Shown one piece after another: positions 14,334 to 22,466 of a DNA stretch of 64,000 bases (its first letter is position 1; each line of letters opens with the position of its first letter). Origin of the DNA: an uncultured Reyranella sp. (GTDB taxonomy: Bacteria; Pseudomonadota; Alphaproteobacteria; Reyranellales; Reyranellaceae); NCBI RefSeq assembly GCF_945957355.1, contig NZ_CAMFKM010000007.1:124001-188000 (forward strand). The letters are read 5' to 3'. A program made the position numbers and the translations under genes. The notes beneath the pieces were generated by a model. That model had not been told where the DNA came from. It ran no database searches and worked only from the letters and a program-made list of their open reading frames with translations.

Positions 14334-14756
14334 CTACTTCAGAGTCTTGTGGAGCGTAATCTCGGCATTGAGCAACCTGGAGACCGGACACCCCTTCTCC
14401 GCCGCCTCGGCCAGCTTGTCGAAGGTCGACTGATCGAGGTTCGGCACCTCGGCCACCAGGGTGAGGGCGGACTTGCTGATCTTGAAGCCGGCGCCGTCCT
14501 GTTCGAGCGAAACGGCCGCCTCGGTCTCGAGCAGGGACGGCGTGAAGCCTGCCGTTTGCAGCTGGAACGCCAGCGCCATGGTGAAGCAGCCGGCATGGGC
14601 GGCAGCGATCAATTCTTCGGGATTTGTGCCCTTCTCGCCCTGGAACCGGGTCTTGAAGGAATAGGGCGTCCCGGACAGGACGCCGGAATCGCTGGTGAGG
14701 TCGCCGGTGCCGTCCTTGCCGGTGCCGCGCCAGTGGGCCTTTGCCTTGCGGATCAT
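14334..14756 (-). CDS. osmC: OsmC-family peroxiredoxin
   Basis: A 140-aa OsmC/Ohr-type protein that reduces organic hydroperoxides using two reactive cysteines: C57 in H-A-G-C-F-T-M and C123 in G-C-P-V-S-R-L-L-N. The sequence order (K-A-H-W-R-G at the start, N-P-E-E-L-I-A-A-A-H-A in the middle) matches the OsmC branch closely and the length is normal. Both cysteines are encoded by normal Cys codons. AAGGAG lies at good spacing before ATG 14756. It is divergent from the exported protein at 14897. Cytoplasmic, expected to protect against peroxide or osmotic stress. Confidence 0.92.
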   Translation of the reverse strand: MIRKAKAHWRGTGKDGTGDLTSDSGVLSGTPYSFKTRFQGEKGTNPEELIAAAHAGCFTMALAFQLQTAGFTPSLLETEAAVSLEQDGAGFKISKSALTLVAEVPNLDQSTFDKLAEAAEKGCPVSRLLNAEITLHKTLK

Positions 14757-14862
14757 CTGTCGTCTCCTTCAGGTTGTCGATGGCGCACCATGCCCGGGCC
14801 ATGTGACGGAAGCGATTCCTCCCTTGGTATAGGAGCGGGCTGCGCAGGGACCGGATCGTCTG

Positions 14863-14871
14863 TGCTATCCT
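14863..14871 (+). promoter_or_regulatory. Candidate extended -10 (TGCTATCCT)
   Basis: TG-C-TATCCT in the divergent gap between osmC and the 307-aa gene. Transcription would start near 14878, and a GAGGAG ribosome binding site follows at 14883-14888. There is no obvious -35, as is common for extended -10 promoters. Confidence 0.4.
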
Positions 14872-14896
14872 GGACCGCTGGCGAGGAGATGAGTTC

Positions 14897-15820
14897 ATGC
14901 GGGTAATTTTCGCGGCGCTGTTGTCGGCGCTGCTGTTGATCGGGTTTGCGACCGGCACCTGGGCGCAGAACGGGCTGGAGCGCTTCGAAAAGGAGATCAA
15001 GCCCCAGTTCGAGCTCAAGACGCTGAGCTATGCCGGCGCCGAGCCGCTCGGGGCCTCCGGCTTCGTCCTGAAAGACGTCGTGGCCGTCGTCCCGGCCAAC
15101 GCCGCGACCGGCGACAAGGAAAGCACCATCAAGATCGACAAGGTGACGGTCGAGGACCTCGACTTCGATCGCCTCCGGAAGGATTCCAAGGACGATCGGG
15201 CTCCGCGGTTCGCCAGGCTCAGGATGGAGGGCATGACGGGCGACGACGAGATGTTCACCGCGCTCGAGCCCTACGGCGTTCCCAAAGTTCCCTTCGACAT
15301 CGCCCTCGACTATCGCATCGATCCGGCCGGCAAGGTCCTGACCGTCAACATGCTGGAGGTGACCCTGCGCGGTCAGGCGCGTTTTGCCCTGTCGATGATC
15401 GTGGATGGGGTGAGCGACGACACCGACATGGACACCGCCAAGGACGAGGGCCGGCTGCGCAGCGCCTCCCTGACCGTCGACGACAAGGAACTGCTGGGCA
15501 AGCTGGTCCCGGCCGTGGCCAGCGAGGAAGGCATCAAGGCCGAGGAGTTGATCACGACCGCGCTCGACGCGCTGGCCGGCTTCGCCCAGGCCCAGACCGG
15601 GGAGACCCTGAAAGCGCTCGACGCCCTCGCTTCCTTCGTCGGCGACTGGAAGGCGCCCAAGGGCCCGCTGGTGTTGGGCGTGAAGCCCACCAAGACCGCC
15701 GGCCTCGACGACCTCGACAAGATCATGGTGCCCAACGCGCTCTCGACCCTCTTTGGCTTCACCGCGACCTATCCCGGCACGCGGGGCGGGGCGGCCAAGG
15801 CAGGCTCCAAGGGCAAGTAA
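14897..15820 (+). CDS. Exported protein of unknown function, 307 aa
   Basis: The first 23 residues form a signal peptide ending G-T-W-A-Q. The mature part is acidic, apparently rich in beta strands, and ends in a basic tail (G-G-A-A-K-A-G-S-K-G-K). No catalytic motif or domain family is recognised. The N-terminal part of the mature protein (K-T-L-S-Y-A-G-A-E-P and V-T-V-E-D-L-D-F) has the repeating look of lipid- or membrane-associated periplasmic proteins, which is only an impression. A Bug binding-protein gene follows 27 bp later on the same strand. Confidence 0.75.
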   Translation: MRVIFAALLSALLLIGFATGTWAQNGLERFEKEIKPQFELKTLSYAGAEPLGASGFVLKDVVAVVPANAATGDKESTIKIDKVTVEDLDFDRLRKDSKDDRAPRFARLRMEGMTGDDEMFTALEPYGVPKVPFDIALDYRIDPAGKVLTVNMLEVTLRGQARFALSMIVDGVSDDTDMDTAKDEGRLRSASLTVDDKELLGKLVPAVASEEGIKAEELITTALDALAGFAQAQTGETLKALDALASFVGDWKAPKGPLVLGVKPTKTAGLDDLDKIMVPNALSTLFGFTATYPGTRGGAAKAGSKGK

Positions 15821-15847
15821 CAAACCAGGACGCAAATGGAGGAAACG

Positions 15848-16822
15848 ATGAAGCGGCGTACCCTTCTGGCCGGCGCGGCGATGCTGCCGCTCGGCGTCCC
15901 GGTTCGGGCCCAGGAAGCCTATCCGTCGCGGCCGATCACGATGATCGTGCCCTTCCCGCCCGGCGGCGTGGCCGACATCACCGGCCGGCCGACCGCGCAC
16001 GTCATGGGCAAGCTGCTCAAGCAGTCGGTCGTCGTGCAGAACAAGGGCGGCGCCGGCGGCTCGGTGGGCACGGCGCAGGCCGCGCGCGCGACGCCGGACG
16101 GCTACACCCTCCTCATGGCGCTGTCGTCGATCTCCGTATTGCCGGTGGCCGATCGTCTGCAGGGCCGCGCGCCCGCCTACGAACTCGACCAGTTCGCGCC
16201 GATCGCCCTGATCAGCGCCGATCCCACAGTCCTGGTCGTTCGCGAGGACGGTCCCTACAAGACACTGAAGGATCTCGTCGACGCCGCGAAAGCCAAGCCC
16301 GGCACGATCAACTATGGCTCCTCGGGCGTCTACGGCACGCTGCACGTGGCGATGGAGATCTTCGCCGACGCCGCGGGCATCAAGCTGTTCCACATCCCCT
16401 ATCAGGGCGGCGGACCCGCGGTCGCGGCGCTGCTGGGCGGGCAGATCGACGCCCTGGCCTCGGGCCCGTCGGCGGCCATCGGCCAGATCAAGGCCGGCAA
16501 GATGCGTGCGCTCGCGGTCTGGGGCGACAAGCGCCTCGCCTCGATGCCGGACGTGCCCAGCATGAAGGAGCTGGGCTACGACGCCACCTTCTACATCTGG
16601 TCGGGACTGTTCGCGCCTGCCGCGACGCCCGCCCCGATCCTCACGACGCTCCGCGACGCCGTGCGTCGCACGGTCGAGGATCCGGAATTCAAGGAGGCCA
16701 TGGCCAAGGTCGAAACTCCCATCGCCTATCTCGATGCGCCCCAGTTCAAGGACTTCCTGGACAAGGACGCAGCCCGACTGAAAGTCGCCGTCGAGCGCAT
16801 CGGTAAAGTGCCGGAGAAATAG
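15848..16822 (+). CDS. Tripartite tricarboxylate transporter substrate-binding protein (Bug/TctC)
   Basis: A 324-aa periplasmic binding protein of the Bug/TctC family. It has a leader (M-K-R-R-T-L-L-A-G) ending near V-R-A-Q, then the family hallmarks Y-P-S-R-P-I-T-M-I-V-P-F-P-P-G-G and G-G-A-G-G-S-V-G in the anion-binding loops. TctA/TctB membrane subunits are absent nearby, so it is an orphan that may feed a distant transporter or act in sensing. ATG 15848 is preferred over 15836 because TGGAGGA lies directly upstream. Ligands of this family are usually carboxylates or aromatic acids; the exact one is unknown. Confidence 0.92.
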   Translation: MKRRTLLAGAAMLPLGVPVRAQEAYPSRPITMIVPFPPGGVADITGRPTAHVMGKLLKQSVVVQNKGGAGGSVGTAQAARATPDGYTLLMALSSISVLPVADRLQGRAPAYELDQFAPIALISADPTVLVVREDGPYKTLKDLVDAAKAKPGTINYGSSGVYGTLHVAMEIFADAAGIKLFHIPYQGGGPAVAALLGGQIDALASGPSAAIGQIKAGKMRALAVWGDKRLASMPDVPSMKELGYDATFYIWSGLFAPAATPAPILTTLRDAVRRTVEDPEFKEAMAKVETPIAYLDAPQFKDFLDKDAARLKVAVERIGKVPEK

Positions 16823-16988
16823 AGGCGCAACGGCGTGGGTGCGTGTGATCGTCCTCATAGGGCACGCCTGAATTCTCTCGAACCCTGCAGGTCCAGAAAC
16901 GGAAGGGCGTGCAACCCCCTTCGCGAGGGAGGCGTTTTGTAAGCAGCGGTCGTCATTTCGGCGGTCGCGGCGAACATGGAGAAACGCC

Positions 16989-17144
16989 ATGAACGACCAG
17001 AAGCAGAATCCCTCGCAGCAGCAGGATCGCGATCGCCAGCAGCGCGAACAGGTCCAGCGCGAGCAGCAGCAGAAGCAGAACCAGCAGCCCAACCAGGCGG
17101 GCCAGCCGGGTCAGCGTCAGCAGCCGCAGAACAAGGACCACTAG
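16989..17144 (+). CDS. 51-aa glutamine-rich small protein
   Basis: ATG 16989 to TAG 17144 encodes a 51-residue, highly hydrophilic protein in which Gln is the commonest residue, with Arg, Lys, Asn and Asp (opening M-N-D-Q-K-Q-N-P-S, ending N-K-D-H). A GGAGA ribosome binding site stands seven bases before the ATG and a strong rho-independent terminator follows 20 bp after the stop, which together argue for a real expressed gene. It should be intrinsically disordered. No family recognised; similar Q-rich peptides occur in alphaproteobacteria without known role. Confidence 0.65.
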   Translation: MNDQKQNPSQQQDRDRQQREQVQREQQQKQNQQPNQAGQPGQRQQPQNKDH

Positions 17145-17163
17145 TCCCAGGTTCCCCGAAGCC

Positions 17164-17195
17164 GAATGCCCGCCGTGAGGCGGGCATTCGTTTTT
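17164..17195 (+). terminator. Rho-independent terminator
   Basis: Perfect 11-bp stem GAATGCCCGCC/GGCGGGCATTC with a GTGA loop, then G and five T. It lies directly after the glutamine-rich small gene and separates it from the proline-rich one. Confidence 0.88.
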
Positions 17196-17218
17196 CCGTC
17201 ATCAGGAGAGGCTTACAA

Positions 17219-17389
17219 ATGAAGTTGCATGCCGCAAATCCGCCGCGCGAAGTTCCCGCCGTCCCGCCTGCTCCGGGCAAGGTCGATCCCATCCCCCCCG
17301 AGATGCCGCTTCCGCCGGGCACGCCGGCGCCGGAGGACATGCCTACGCCCGTGCCTCATCCCCAGGGCCCGCCGGGCCCCGTTGCCTGA
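17219..17389 (+). CDS. 56-aa proline-rich small protein
   Basis: ATG 17219 to TGA 17389, with AGGAGAG nine bases upstream. About one third of residues are proline (P-P-A-P-G-K, P-P-G-T-P-A-P-E), with alternating Ala, Glu and Val; no signal peptide or domain. Probably disordered and extended. The clear ribosome binding site and position just after a terminator support an independent gene. It is convergent with the sugar permease gene at 17401. Function unknown; it may be a surface or linker peptide, which is a guess. Confidence 0.55.
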   Translation: MKLHAANPPREVPAVPPAPGKVDPIPPEMPLPPGTPAPEDMPTPVPHPQGPPGPVA

Positions 17390-17400
17390 GGCGGAATACG

Positions 17401-18303
17401 CTACTCCTTCACCGCCCCGGTGAGGGAGGAGACGTAATAGTCGACGAAGAACGAATAGAAGATCGCCACCGGCAGCGATCCCAGCAGCGAGCCTGCCATC
17501 AGGGAACCCCACTGATAGACGTCACCCGACACGAGTTCGGTCAGGATGGCGACGGGGACGGTCTTCTTCTCGCTGCTCTGGATGAACGCGAGCGAATAGA
17601 TGAATTCGTTCCACGACAGGGTGAAGGAGAAGATGCCGGCCGAGATCAGGCCGGGCACTGCCAGGGGGAGTGTGATGCGCCGCAGGATCTGCAGGCGCGT
17701 TGCGCCGTCGATCAGCGCGCATTCCTCGAGCTCGTACGGGATCGACTTGAAGTAGCCGATCAGCAGCCAGGTGCAGAACGGCACCAGGAAGGTCGGGTAG
17801 GTCAGGATCAGCGCCAGCGGCGTATCGAACAGACCGAGTTGGTAGACCGTCGTCGCCAGCGGGATGAACAGGATCGACGGCGGCACGAGATAGGCGAGAT
17901 AGATGCCCAGGCCGACATACTGGCTGCCCCTGAAGCGCAGGCGCTGGATCGCGTAGGCCGCCAGCACGCTGGAGAGCAGCGACAGGAAGGTCGAGCAGAC
18001 CGCCACGCCCATCGTCGTCATCAGCCACTTCGGATACGACGTCTGGAACAGCAGCTTGTAGATGTGATCGAGCGTCGGGCTGCCGATCAGGAACGGATTG
18101 TAGGTCTTGTAGTCGTACAGTTCCGCGTTCGGCTTGAAGGCCGTGATTCCCATCCAATAGAACGGAAAAAGCAGGATGATCACGAAGCAGATCAGCGGCA
18201 GGTAGATCGTCACCATCCGCCGGCCGCGGGTCTCCCACACCATATCTTCGGCGGGTGCGGTCGAACTGGCCGGAGTCGGTGCCGTCGAAGCGGCGTCAGT
18301 CAT
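17401..18303 (-). CDS. Sugar ABC transporter permease (MalG type)
   Basis: A 300-aa inner-membrane permease with six spans. It has the binding-protein-dependent transport loop E-E-C-A-L-I-D-G-A-T, which couples to the ATPase. The N-terminal tail is long and cytoplasmic (rich in A, P, T). It is the last gene of a minus-strand operon in which the ATPase, binding protein and MalF-type permease come first, and its start overlaps the previous stop by 8 bp. Together they import a sugar or polyol. The C-terminal S-G-L-T-G-A-V-K-E ending is standard for this family. Confidence 0.95.
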   Translation of the reverse strand: MTDAASTAPTPASSTAPAEDMVWETRGRRMVTIYLPLICFVIILLFPFYWMGITAFKPNAELYDYKTYNPFLIGSPTLDHIYKLLFQTSYPKWLMTTMGVAVCSTFLSLLSSVLAAYAIQRLRFRGSQYVGLGIYLAYLVPPSILFIPLATTVYQLGLFDTPLALILTYPTFLVPFCTWLLIGYFKSIPYELEECALIDGATRLQILRRITLPLAVPGLISAGIFSFTLSWNEFIYSLAFIQSSEKKTVPVAILTELVSGDVYQWGSLMAGSLLGSLPVAIFYSFFVDYYVSSLTGAVKE

Positions 18304-19252
18304 TGGCCTCTCCCTGCTGCCACTTGCGGCGCGCGAGCGCGAAGTAGCTGAACAGCGTGGCGAACACGAGGAACGGGATCATGGCGACGGCGATCGCGGC
18401 GCCCTCGCCCAGCTCGCCGCCGGCGATGCCGCGCTGGAAGGCGAGCGTTGCCATCAGGTGGGTCGAATTGATCGGCCCGCCACGGGTGATCGCATAGACG
18501 AGCTGGAAGTCGGTGAAGGTGAAGATGATCGAGAAGGTCATCACGATCGCCAGGATCGGCAACAGCAGCGGGAAGGTGATGTAGCGGAAGCGCTGCCAGG
18601 CCGTAGACCCGTCGAGGAGGGCCGCCTCATAGAGCGACGGCGAGATGGTCTGCAGGCCGGCCAGCAGCGAGATCGCCACGAACGGGATGCCGCGCCAGAT
18701 GTTGGCGGCAATCAGCGACCAGCGTGCCGGCCAGGTCGTGCTCAGGAAGTCGAAGGGCTTCTCGCGGACGCCCAGCACGTCGGTGGCGAAATAGGAGATG
18801 ATCGAGAACTGCGGGTCGTAGATCCACCAGAAGGCCAGCGCCGACAGCACCGTCGGCACGATCCACGGCAGCAGGATGATGGCGCGCAGCAGGTTCTTGA
18901 GCGGCAGGTGCCGGTTCAGCAGCAGCGCGAGCCAGAGGCCCAGCGCGAATTTCCCGAACGTCGCGACGCCCGTGTAGAAGACGCTGTAGAAGACCGCGGT
19001 CCAGAACTGCGGGTCCTCCATCAGGTACTCGAAGTTCTCGAGGCCGATCCAGTTGCCGGTGCGGCCGATCTTGGTGTCGGTGAAGGACAGCCAGATGCCG
19101 AGGCCCAGCGGATAGGTGAGGAACACCATCAGCAGGCCGCAAGCCGGCAACAGGCACATGAAGATCAGGAATGCCTTGTTGTCGAACAGGCGCATCAGCC
19201 AACCCGGCTGGCTGCGAGCCTTGTTCCAGTCGGTCATCGTGGCGACTGTCAT
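18296..19252 (-). CDS. Sugar ABC transporter permease (MalF type)
   Basis: A 318-aa permease with six predicted spans and the coupling loop E-A-A-L-L-D-G-S-T. Early residues (F-L-T-Y-P-L-G-L-G-I-W-L-S-F) are typical for MalF/UgpA-like subunits. It pairs with the downstream MalG-type permease, whose start it overlaps. GGAGGGAAG precedes ATG 19252. A strong hairpin lies between it and the binding-protein gene, which probably lets the binding protein be made in excess. Confidence 0.95.
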   Translation of the reverse strand: MTVATMTDWNKARSQPGWLMRLFDNKAFLIFMCLLPACGLLMVFLTYPLGLGIWLSFTDTKIGRTGNWIGLENFEYLMEDPQFWTAVFYSVFYTGVATFGKFALGLWLALLLNRHLPLKNLLRAIILLPWIVPTVLSALAFWWIYDPQFSIISYFATDVLGVREKPFDFLSTTWPARWSLIAANIWRGIPFVAISLLAGLQTISPSLYEAALLDGSTAWQRFRYITFPLLLPILAIVMTFSIIFTFTDFQLVYAITRGGPINSTHLMATLAFQRGIAGGELGEGAAIAVAMIPFLVFATLFSYFALARRKWQQGEAND

Positions 19253-19275
19253 CTTCCCTCCGGAGAGTGGAGATC

Positions 19276-19301
19276 GGCGCGACCGGCGAACCGGTCGCGC
19301 C
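19276..19301 (-). promoter_or_regulatory. Intercistronic hairpin after the sugar-binding-protein gene
   Basis: GGCGCGACCGG and its complement CCGGTCGCGCC form a perfect 11-bp stem with a 4-base loop (TTCG on the transcribed strand). No T tract follows, so it is more likely an mRNA-stabilising or attenuating hairpin than a full terminator. Confidence 0.7.
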
Positions 19302-19316
19302 CTTCCCTGTCAGGCC

Positions 19317-20648
19317 CTAGCGGTAGTAGCGGCGCGTGCGACGCTCGGCTTCCTTGGCCGCGTCGGCCGGAGTCGCCTGGCCGGAGGCCACCGAGGCGAA
19401 CATCTGCACCAGGATGTATTCCGCGGCGACGGTGCCGGCGGCCTGGGTGATGGGGCCCTTGTAGCCGCTCCAGAAGCGGTTGTTCATGGTGCTGCGATAG
19501 ATCGTGATCTTCGGATCGCTGGTCCACACCTTGCTCTTGTCGTAGGCGTTGAGCGGGTGTGACCAGTAGCCCAGGCAGCCCGTCAGCCACGGATCGTACT
19601 GCTCGGCCTCCATCATGAAGGTGAGGTAGGCCTTGGCGGCGTTGGGGAACTTGGTGTGCTTGAACACCATGGCGTTCAGCACCGTGGCGCTCATCGGCGC
19701 CGAGCTTGCCACGCCCTGGGTCAGCAGCGCGTGCTCGGTGTCGTCGGCGATCGCCTTGGTCGCTGGATCGTTCTTCAGCGCGAAGTACATCGACACGCCG
19801 TTGGCGGTGAAGAACAGCTCGTTCGACGCATAGGCCCGGTTGTTGCTGATGTCGTTCCACGACATCGTGCCCGGGATGAACGTCGGATAGAGCTCCTTCA
19901 CGTAGTTGAGGGCGTTGACGGTTTCCTTGCTGTTGATGATGACCTTGCCGTCCTCGTCGACCAGCGCGCCGCCATGGCTCCACAGCATCCAGTTGGCGAA
20001 GCCGTTGGCGTCGCCCACCGCGTTGCCGAGCGCGAAGCCCGCCGGCTTCTTGATCTTCTGGAGCTGCTGGCAGAGCTTCAGCAGCTCGGGAAGCGTGGTC
20101 GGCACCTTGTCGAAGCCGGCCTCCTTCACCGCCGAGGCGCGATAGACCAGCGGGCCGCCGGTGCCGCCCATCGGGATGCCGATCCAGTTGTTGGTCTTGG
20201 CCTTCTTGCCGAACTTCTCGCCGAGGAACATCCAGCCGCCGTACTTCTTGCCGAGATACTCGGCGACGTCGCTGAGCTCGACCACCTTGTCGGCGTAGAT
20301 GTGCGGGTCTTCCGCCCAGCCCAGCACGATGTCGGGGCCGGCGCCGGTGTTGGCCGACACGGCGGTCTGCTGGCGGATGTCTTCCCAACCCACGAAGTCG
20401 ACCTTGATCTCGACACCGGTTTCCTTGGCGAACTTGGCGCTGTTGGCGCGGAAGATCACCTCGTCGGGCTCGACGAAGCGCGCAGGCCGGATCAGGCGGA
20501 GCGTTGCGCCCTTTTCGATCGGCAGCTTGGGCGCCGGCACGTCGGCCTTGGGGATCTCCGACTGTGCGTTGGCCTTGCCGGCCATCGCCATTGCCGCCGC
20601 CGCGGCACCGAGGATGATCGACTCACGCCGCTTGATGATGAACGCCAT
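19317..20648 (-). CDS. Sugar ABC transporter substrate-binding protein (family 1)
   Basis: A 443-aa periplasmic binding protein. The leader K-R-R-E-S-I-I-L-G-A-A-A-A-A has twin arginines and ends near A-N-A-Q, so Tat export is possible. The mature part shows N-T-G-A-G-P-D-I-V-L-G-W-A, as in UgpB/MalE-like proteins, and S-W-N-D-I-S-N-N-R-A-Y. It shares the last pattern with the binding protein of the second sugar cluster (D-D-T-N-N-N-R-A-F), so the two importers are related. AGGAGG lies upstream of ATG 20648. The sugar bound is unknown. Confidence 0.93.
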   Translation of the reverse strand: MAFIIKRRESIILGAAAAAMAMAGKANAQSEIPKADVPAPKLPIEKGATLRLIRPARFVEPDEVIFRANSAKFAKETGVEIKVDFVGWEDIRQQTAVSANTGAGPDIVLGWAEDPHIYADKVVELSDVAEYLGKKYGGWMFLGEKFGKKAKTNNWIGIPMGGTGGPLVYRASAVKEAGFDKVPTTLPELLKLCQQLQKIKKPAGFALGNAVGDANGFANWMLWSHGGALVDEDGKVIINSKETVNALNYVKELYPTFIPGTMSWNDISNNRAYASNELFFTANGVSMYFALKNDPATKAIADDTEHALLTQGVASSAPMSATVLNAMVFKHTKFPNAAKAYLTFMMEAEQYDPWLTGCLGYWSHPLNAYDKSKVWTSDPKITIYRSTMNNRFWSGYKGPITQAAGTVAAEYILVQMFASVASGQATPADAAKEAERRTRRYYR

Positions 20649-20696
20649 TGTTGTTTCCTCCTGACTGACCTTTGGTTTGTCTTCTTTTCCCCGTTC

Positions 20697-21749
20697 TCAG
20701 AGGCGCTGGCCCGACTGCTGGTCGAACAGATGGACCAGGGCGGGATCGGGCCTCACGGGCAGGATCTCGCCGGGTTTCGCCGTGACACGCTCGCGGAAGG
20801 CGCCGATCACGGACTGGCCGCCGATCCGCATCAGGACCTGGGTTTCCGACCCGGTCGGCTCGACCACCTGCACGGTGGCCGGGATGCCGCCGGGATCGAG
20901 GATCAGGTGTTCCGGCCGCACGCCGTACACGGCGGGCCCGTCGGCCGGACGCCCGCCATTGGCGGGCAGCGGCCAGGCCGTGCCGTCCTCCATGCGTAGG
21001 GCGCCGTTCGAGACCGTGCCCTTCACCATGTTCATGGCCGGCGAGCCGATGAAGCCGGCGACGAACAGGTTGGCCGGCCGGTCGTAGAGTTCCAGCGGCG
21101 CACCGATCTGCTCGATATGGCCGTTGTTCATCACCACGATCTTGTCGGCCATGGTCATCGCCTCGATCTGGTCGTGCGTGACGTAGACGGTGGTGACCTT
21201 GAGCCGCTGGTGCAGCTCCTTGATCTCCGAGCGCATCTGCACGCGCAGCTTGGCGTCGAGGTTCGAGAGCGGTTCGTCGAACAGGAAGACCTGCGGGTTG
21301 CGCACGATGGCACGGCCCATCGCGACCCTCTGGCGCTGGCCGCCCGAGAGCTGGCGCGGGAAGCGATGCAGGAGCTGTTCGAGACCGAGGATCTTGGCAG
21401 CCCGGCCGACTTCCTGGTCCATCACCGACTTCGGCGCCTTCGCCAGGGTCAGCGAGAAGGCCATGTTGTCGTAGACGGTCATGTGCGGGTAGAGGGCGTA
21501 GTTCTGGAACACCATCGCGATGTCGCGATCCTTTGGCGGGACCGTGTTGACCACCTTCCCGCCAATCGCAATCTCGCCCGACGTGATGTTCTCGAGTCCC
21601 GCCAGCATGCGCAGCAGGGTGGACTTGCCGCAGCCCGACGGCCCGACCAGCACCACGAACTCACCATCGGCGATGTCGACACTTACGCCATGTAGAATCT
21701 CAACAGGCCCGAACGCCTTCCGCACAGTGCGGACCTCGACCGTCGCCAT
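20697..21749 (-). CDS. Sugar ABC transporter ATP-binding protein (UgpC/MalK family)
   Basis: A 350-aa ATPase. Walker A G-P-S-G-C-G-K-S-T is near residue 36, followed by Q-loop [10 protein letters not shown], signature L-S-G-G-Q-R-Q-R, Walker [13 protein letters not shown], and a C-terminal TOBE region (about 240-350) that may bind regulators. First gene of the minus-strand sugar operon; GGAGGAAG precedes ATG 21749. The 209-bp gap to the divergent DoxX gene should hold the operon promoter, but I see no confident box. Confidence 0.94.
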   Translation of the reverse strand: MATVEVRTVRKAFGPVEILHGVSVDIADGEFVVLVGPSGCGKSTLLRMLAGLENITSGEIAIGGKVVNTVPPKDRDIAMVFQNYALYPHMTVYDNMAFSLTLAKAPKSVMDQEVGRAAKILGLEQLLHRFPRQLSGGQRQRVAMGRAIVRNPQVFLFDEPLSNLDAKLRVQMRSEIKELHQRLKVTTVYVTHDQIEAMTMADKIVVMNNGHIEQIGAPLELYDRPANLFVAGFIGSPAMNMVKGTVSNGALRMEDGTAWPLPANGGRPADGPAVYGVRPEHLILDPGGIPATVQVVEPTGSETQVLMRIGGQSVIGAFRERVTAKPGEILPVRPDPALVHLFDQQSGQRL

Positions 21750-21958
21750 ACTTCCTCCACGCGCGCGGCCTCGGGCCGCTTATTACTTGTACATCTGCCG
21801 GTTCTTTCGACCGGTCGCGCGGGATCATAGGCAAACCGCGCGCGAAGTGCGAGTACTCACTGACGGATCGGTAACCGAATCACCTGCAATCGCTTGTCGA
21901 AAGAGCGAGCCGCCTGCAGGATGCTCGAAGTGCAATTTGGTTCGGGGAATTCATCGCA

Positions 21959-22357
21959 ATGAACTTCGATGCAATCGGCGCTGCATGGGCGCCGCGCCTG
22001 CTCAGTGTGCTGCGAATCATGAGCGGCCTCCTCCTGCTGCAGCACGGTACCGGCAAGCTGCTGAAATTCCCGGCAGGCGTCGTCCCCGCGAACTTCAACC
22101 TCGTGACGATGCCGGGCTATGCCGGCATCATCGAGTTCGTCTGCGGCATCCTGCTGGTCATCGGGCTCTTCAGCCGCACCGCCGCCTTCATCGCCTCCGG
22201 CATGACGGCCGTGGCCTACTTCATGGTCCACGCCCCGCTGGGCTTCTACCCGATCCTCAACAAGGGCGAACTCGCGGTTCTCTACTGCTTCGTCTTCCTG
22301 TACCTCGCCGCCGCCGGCCCCGGCCCCTGGAGCATCGACGCCGCGCGCCGGAAGTAG
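21959..22357 (+). CDS. DoxX-family membrane protein
   Basis: A 132-aa protein with four membrane spans and the DoxX opening L-R-I-M-S-G-L-L-L-L-Q-H-G-T-G-K. A G-Y-A-G-I-I-E-F-V-C-G segment follows span one, also typical. DoxX proteins sit in the inner membrane and have been linked to respiration and redox stress; the precise role here is not set by context. It is divergent from the sugar importer operon and is followed by a short hairpin at 22402-22420. Confidence 0.88.
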   Translation: MNFDAIGAAWAPRLLSVLRIMSGLLLLQHGTGKLLKFPAGVVPANFNLVTMPGYAGIIEFVCGILLVIGLFSRTAAFIASGMTAVAYFMVHAPLGFYPILNKGELAVLYCFVFLYLAAAGPGPWSIDAARRK

Positions 22358-22401
22358 CGCTTAACGCGCCTGCGCCAAGACGCTATGGAACGAACAATGG
22401 A

Positions 22402-22420
22402 CGGCTGCCTCGTGCAGCCG
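22402..22420 (+). terminator. Weak hairpin after the DoxX gene
   Basis: CGGCTGC/GCAGCCG 7-bp stem with CTCGT loop followed by TTTCG. Only three T follow, so termination would be partial. Confidence 0.4.
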
Positions 22421-22466
22421 TTTCGTCACGTGCAGGATTTGCAGGAAAGAAACGGGAGAAGCGTCC

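Noticed and set aside
14334..14756. OsmC as a second selenoprotein
   Set aside because: Both catalytic positions are ordinary Cys codons and there is no in-frame TGA.
14753..17092. A 779-codon minus-strand frame across the exported-protein and Bug genes
   Set aside because: Shadow of two plus-strand genes with clear signal peptides and family motifs.
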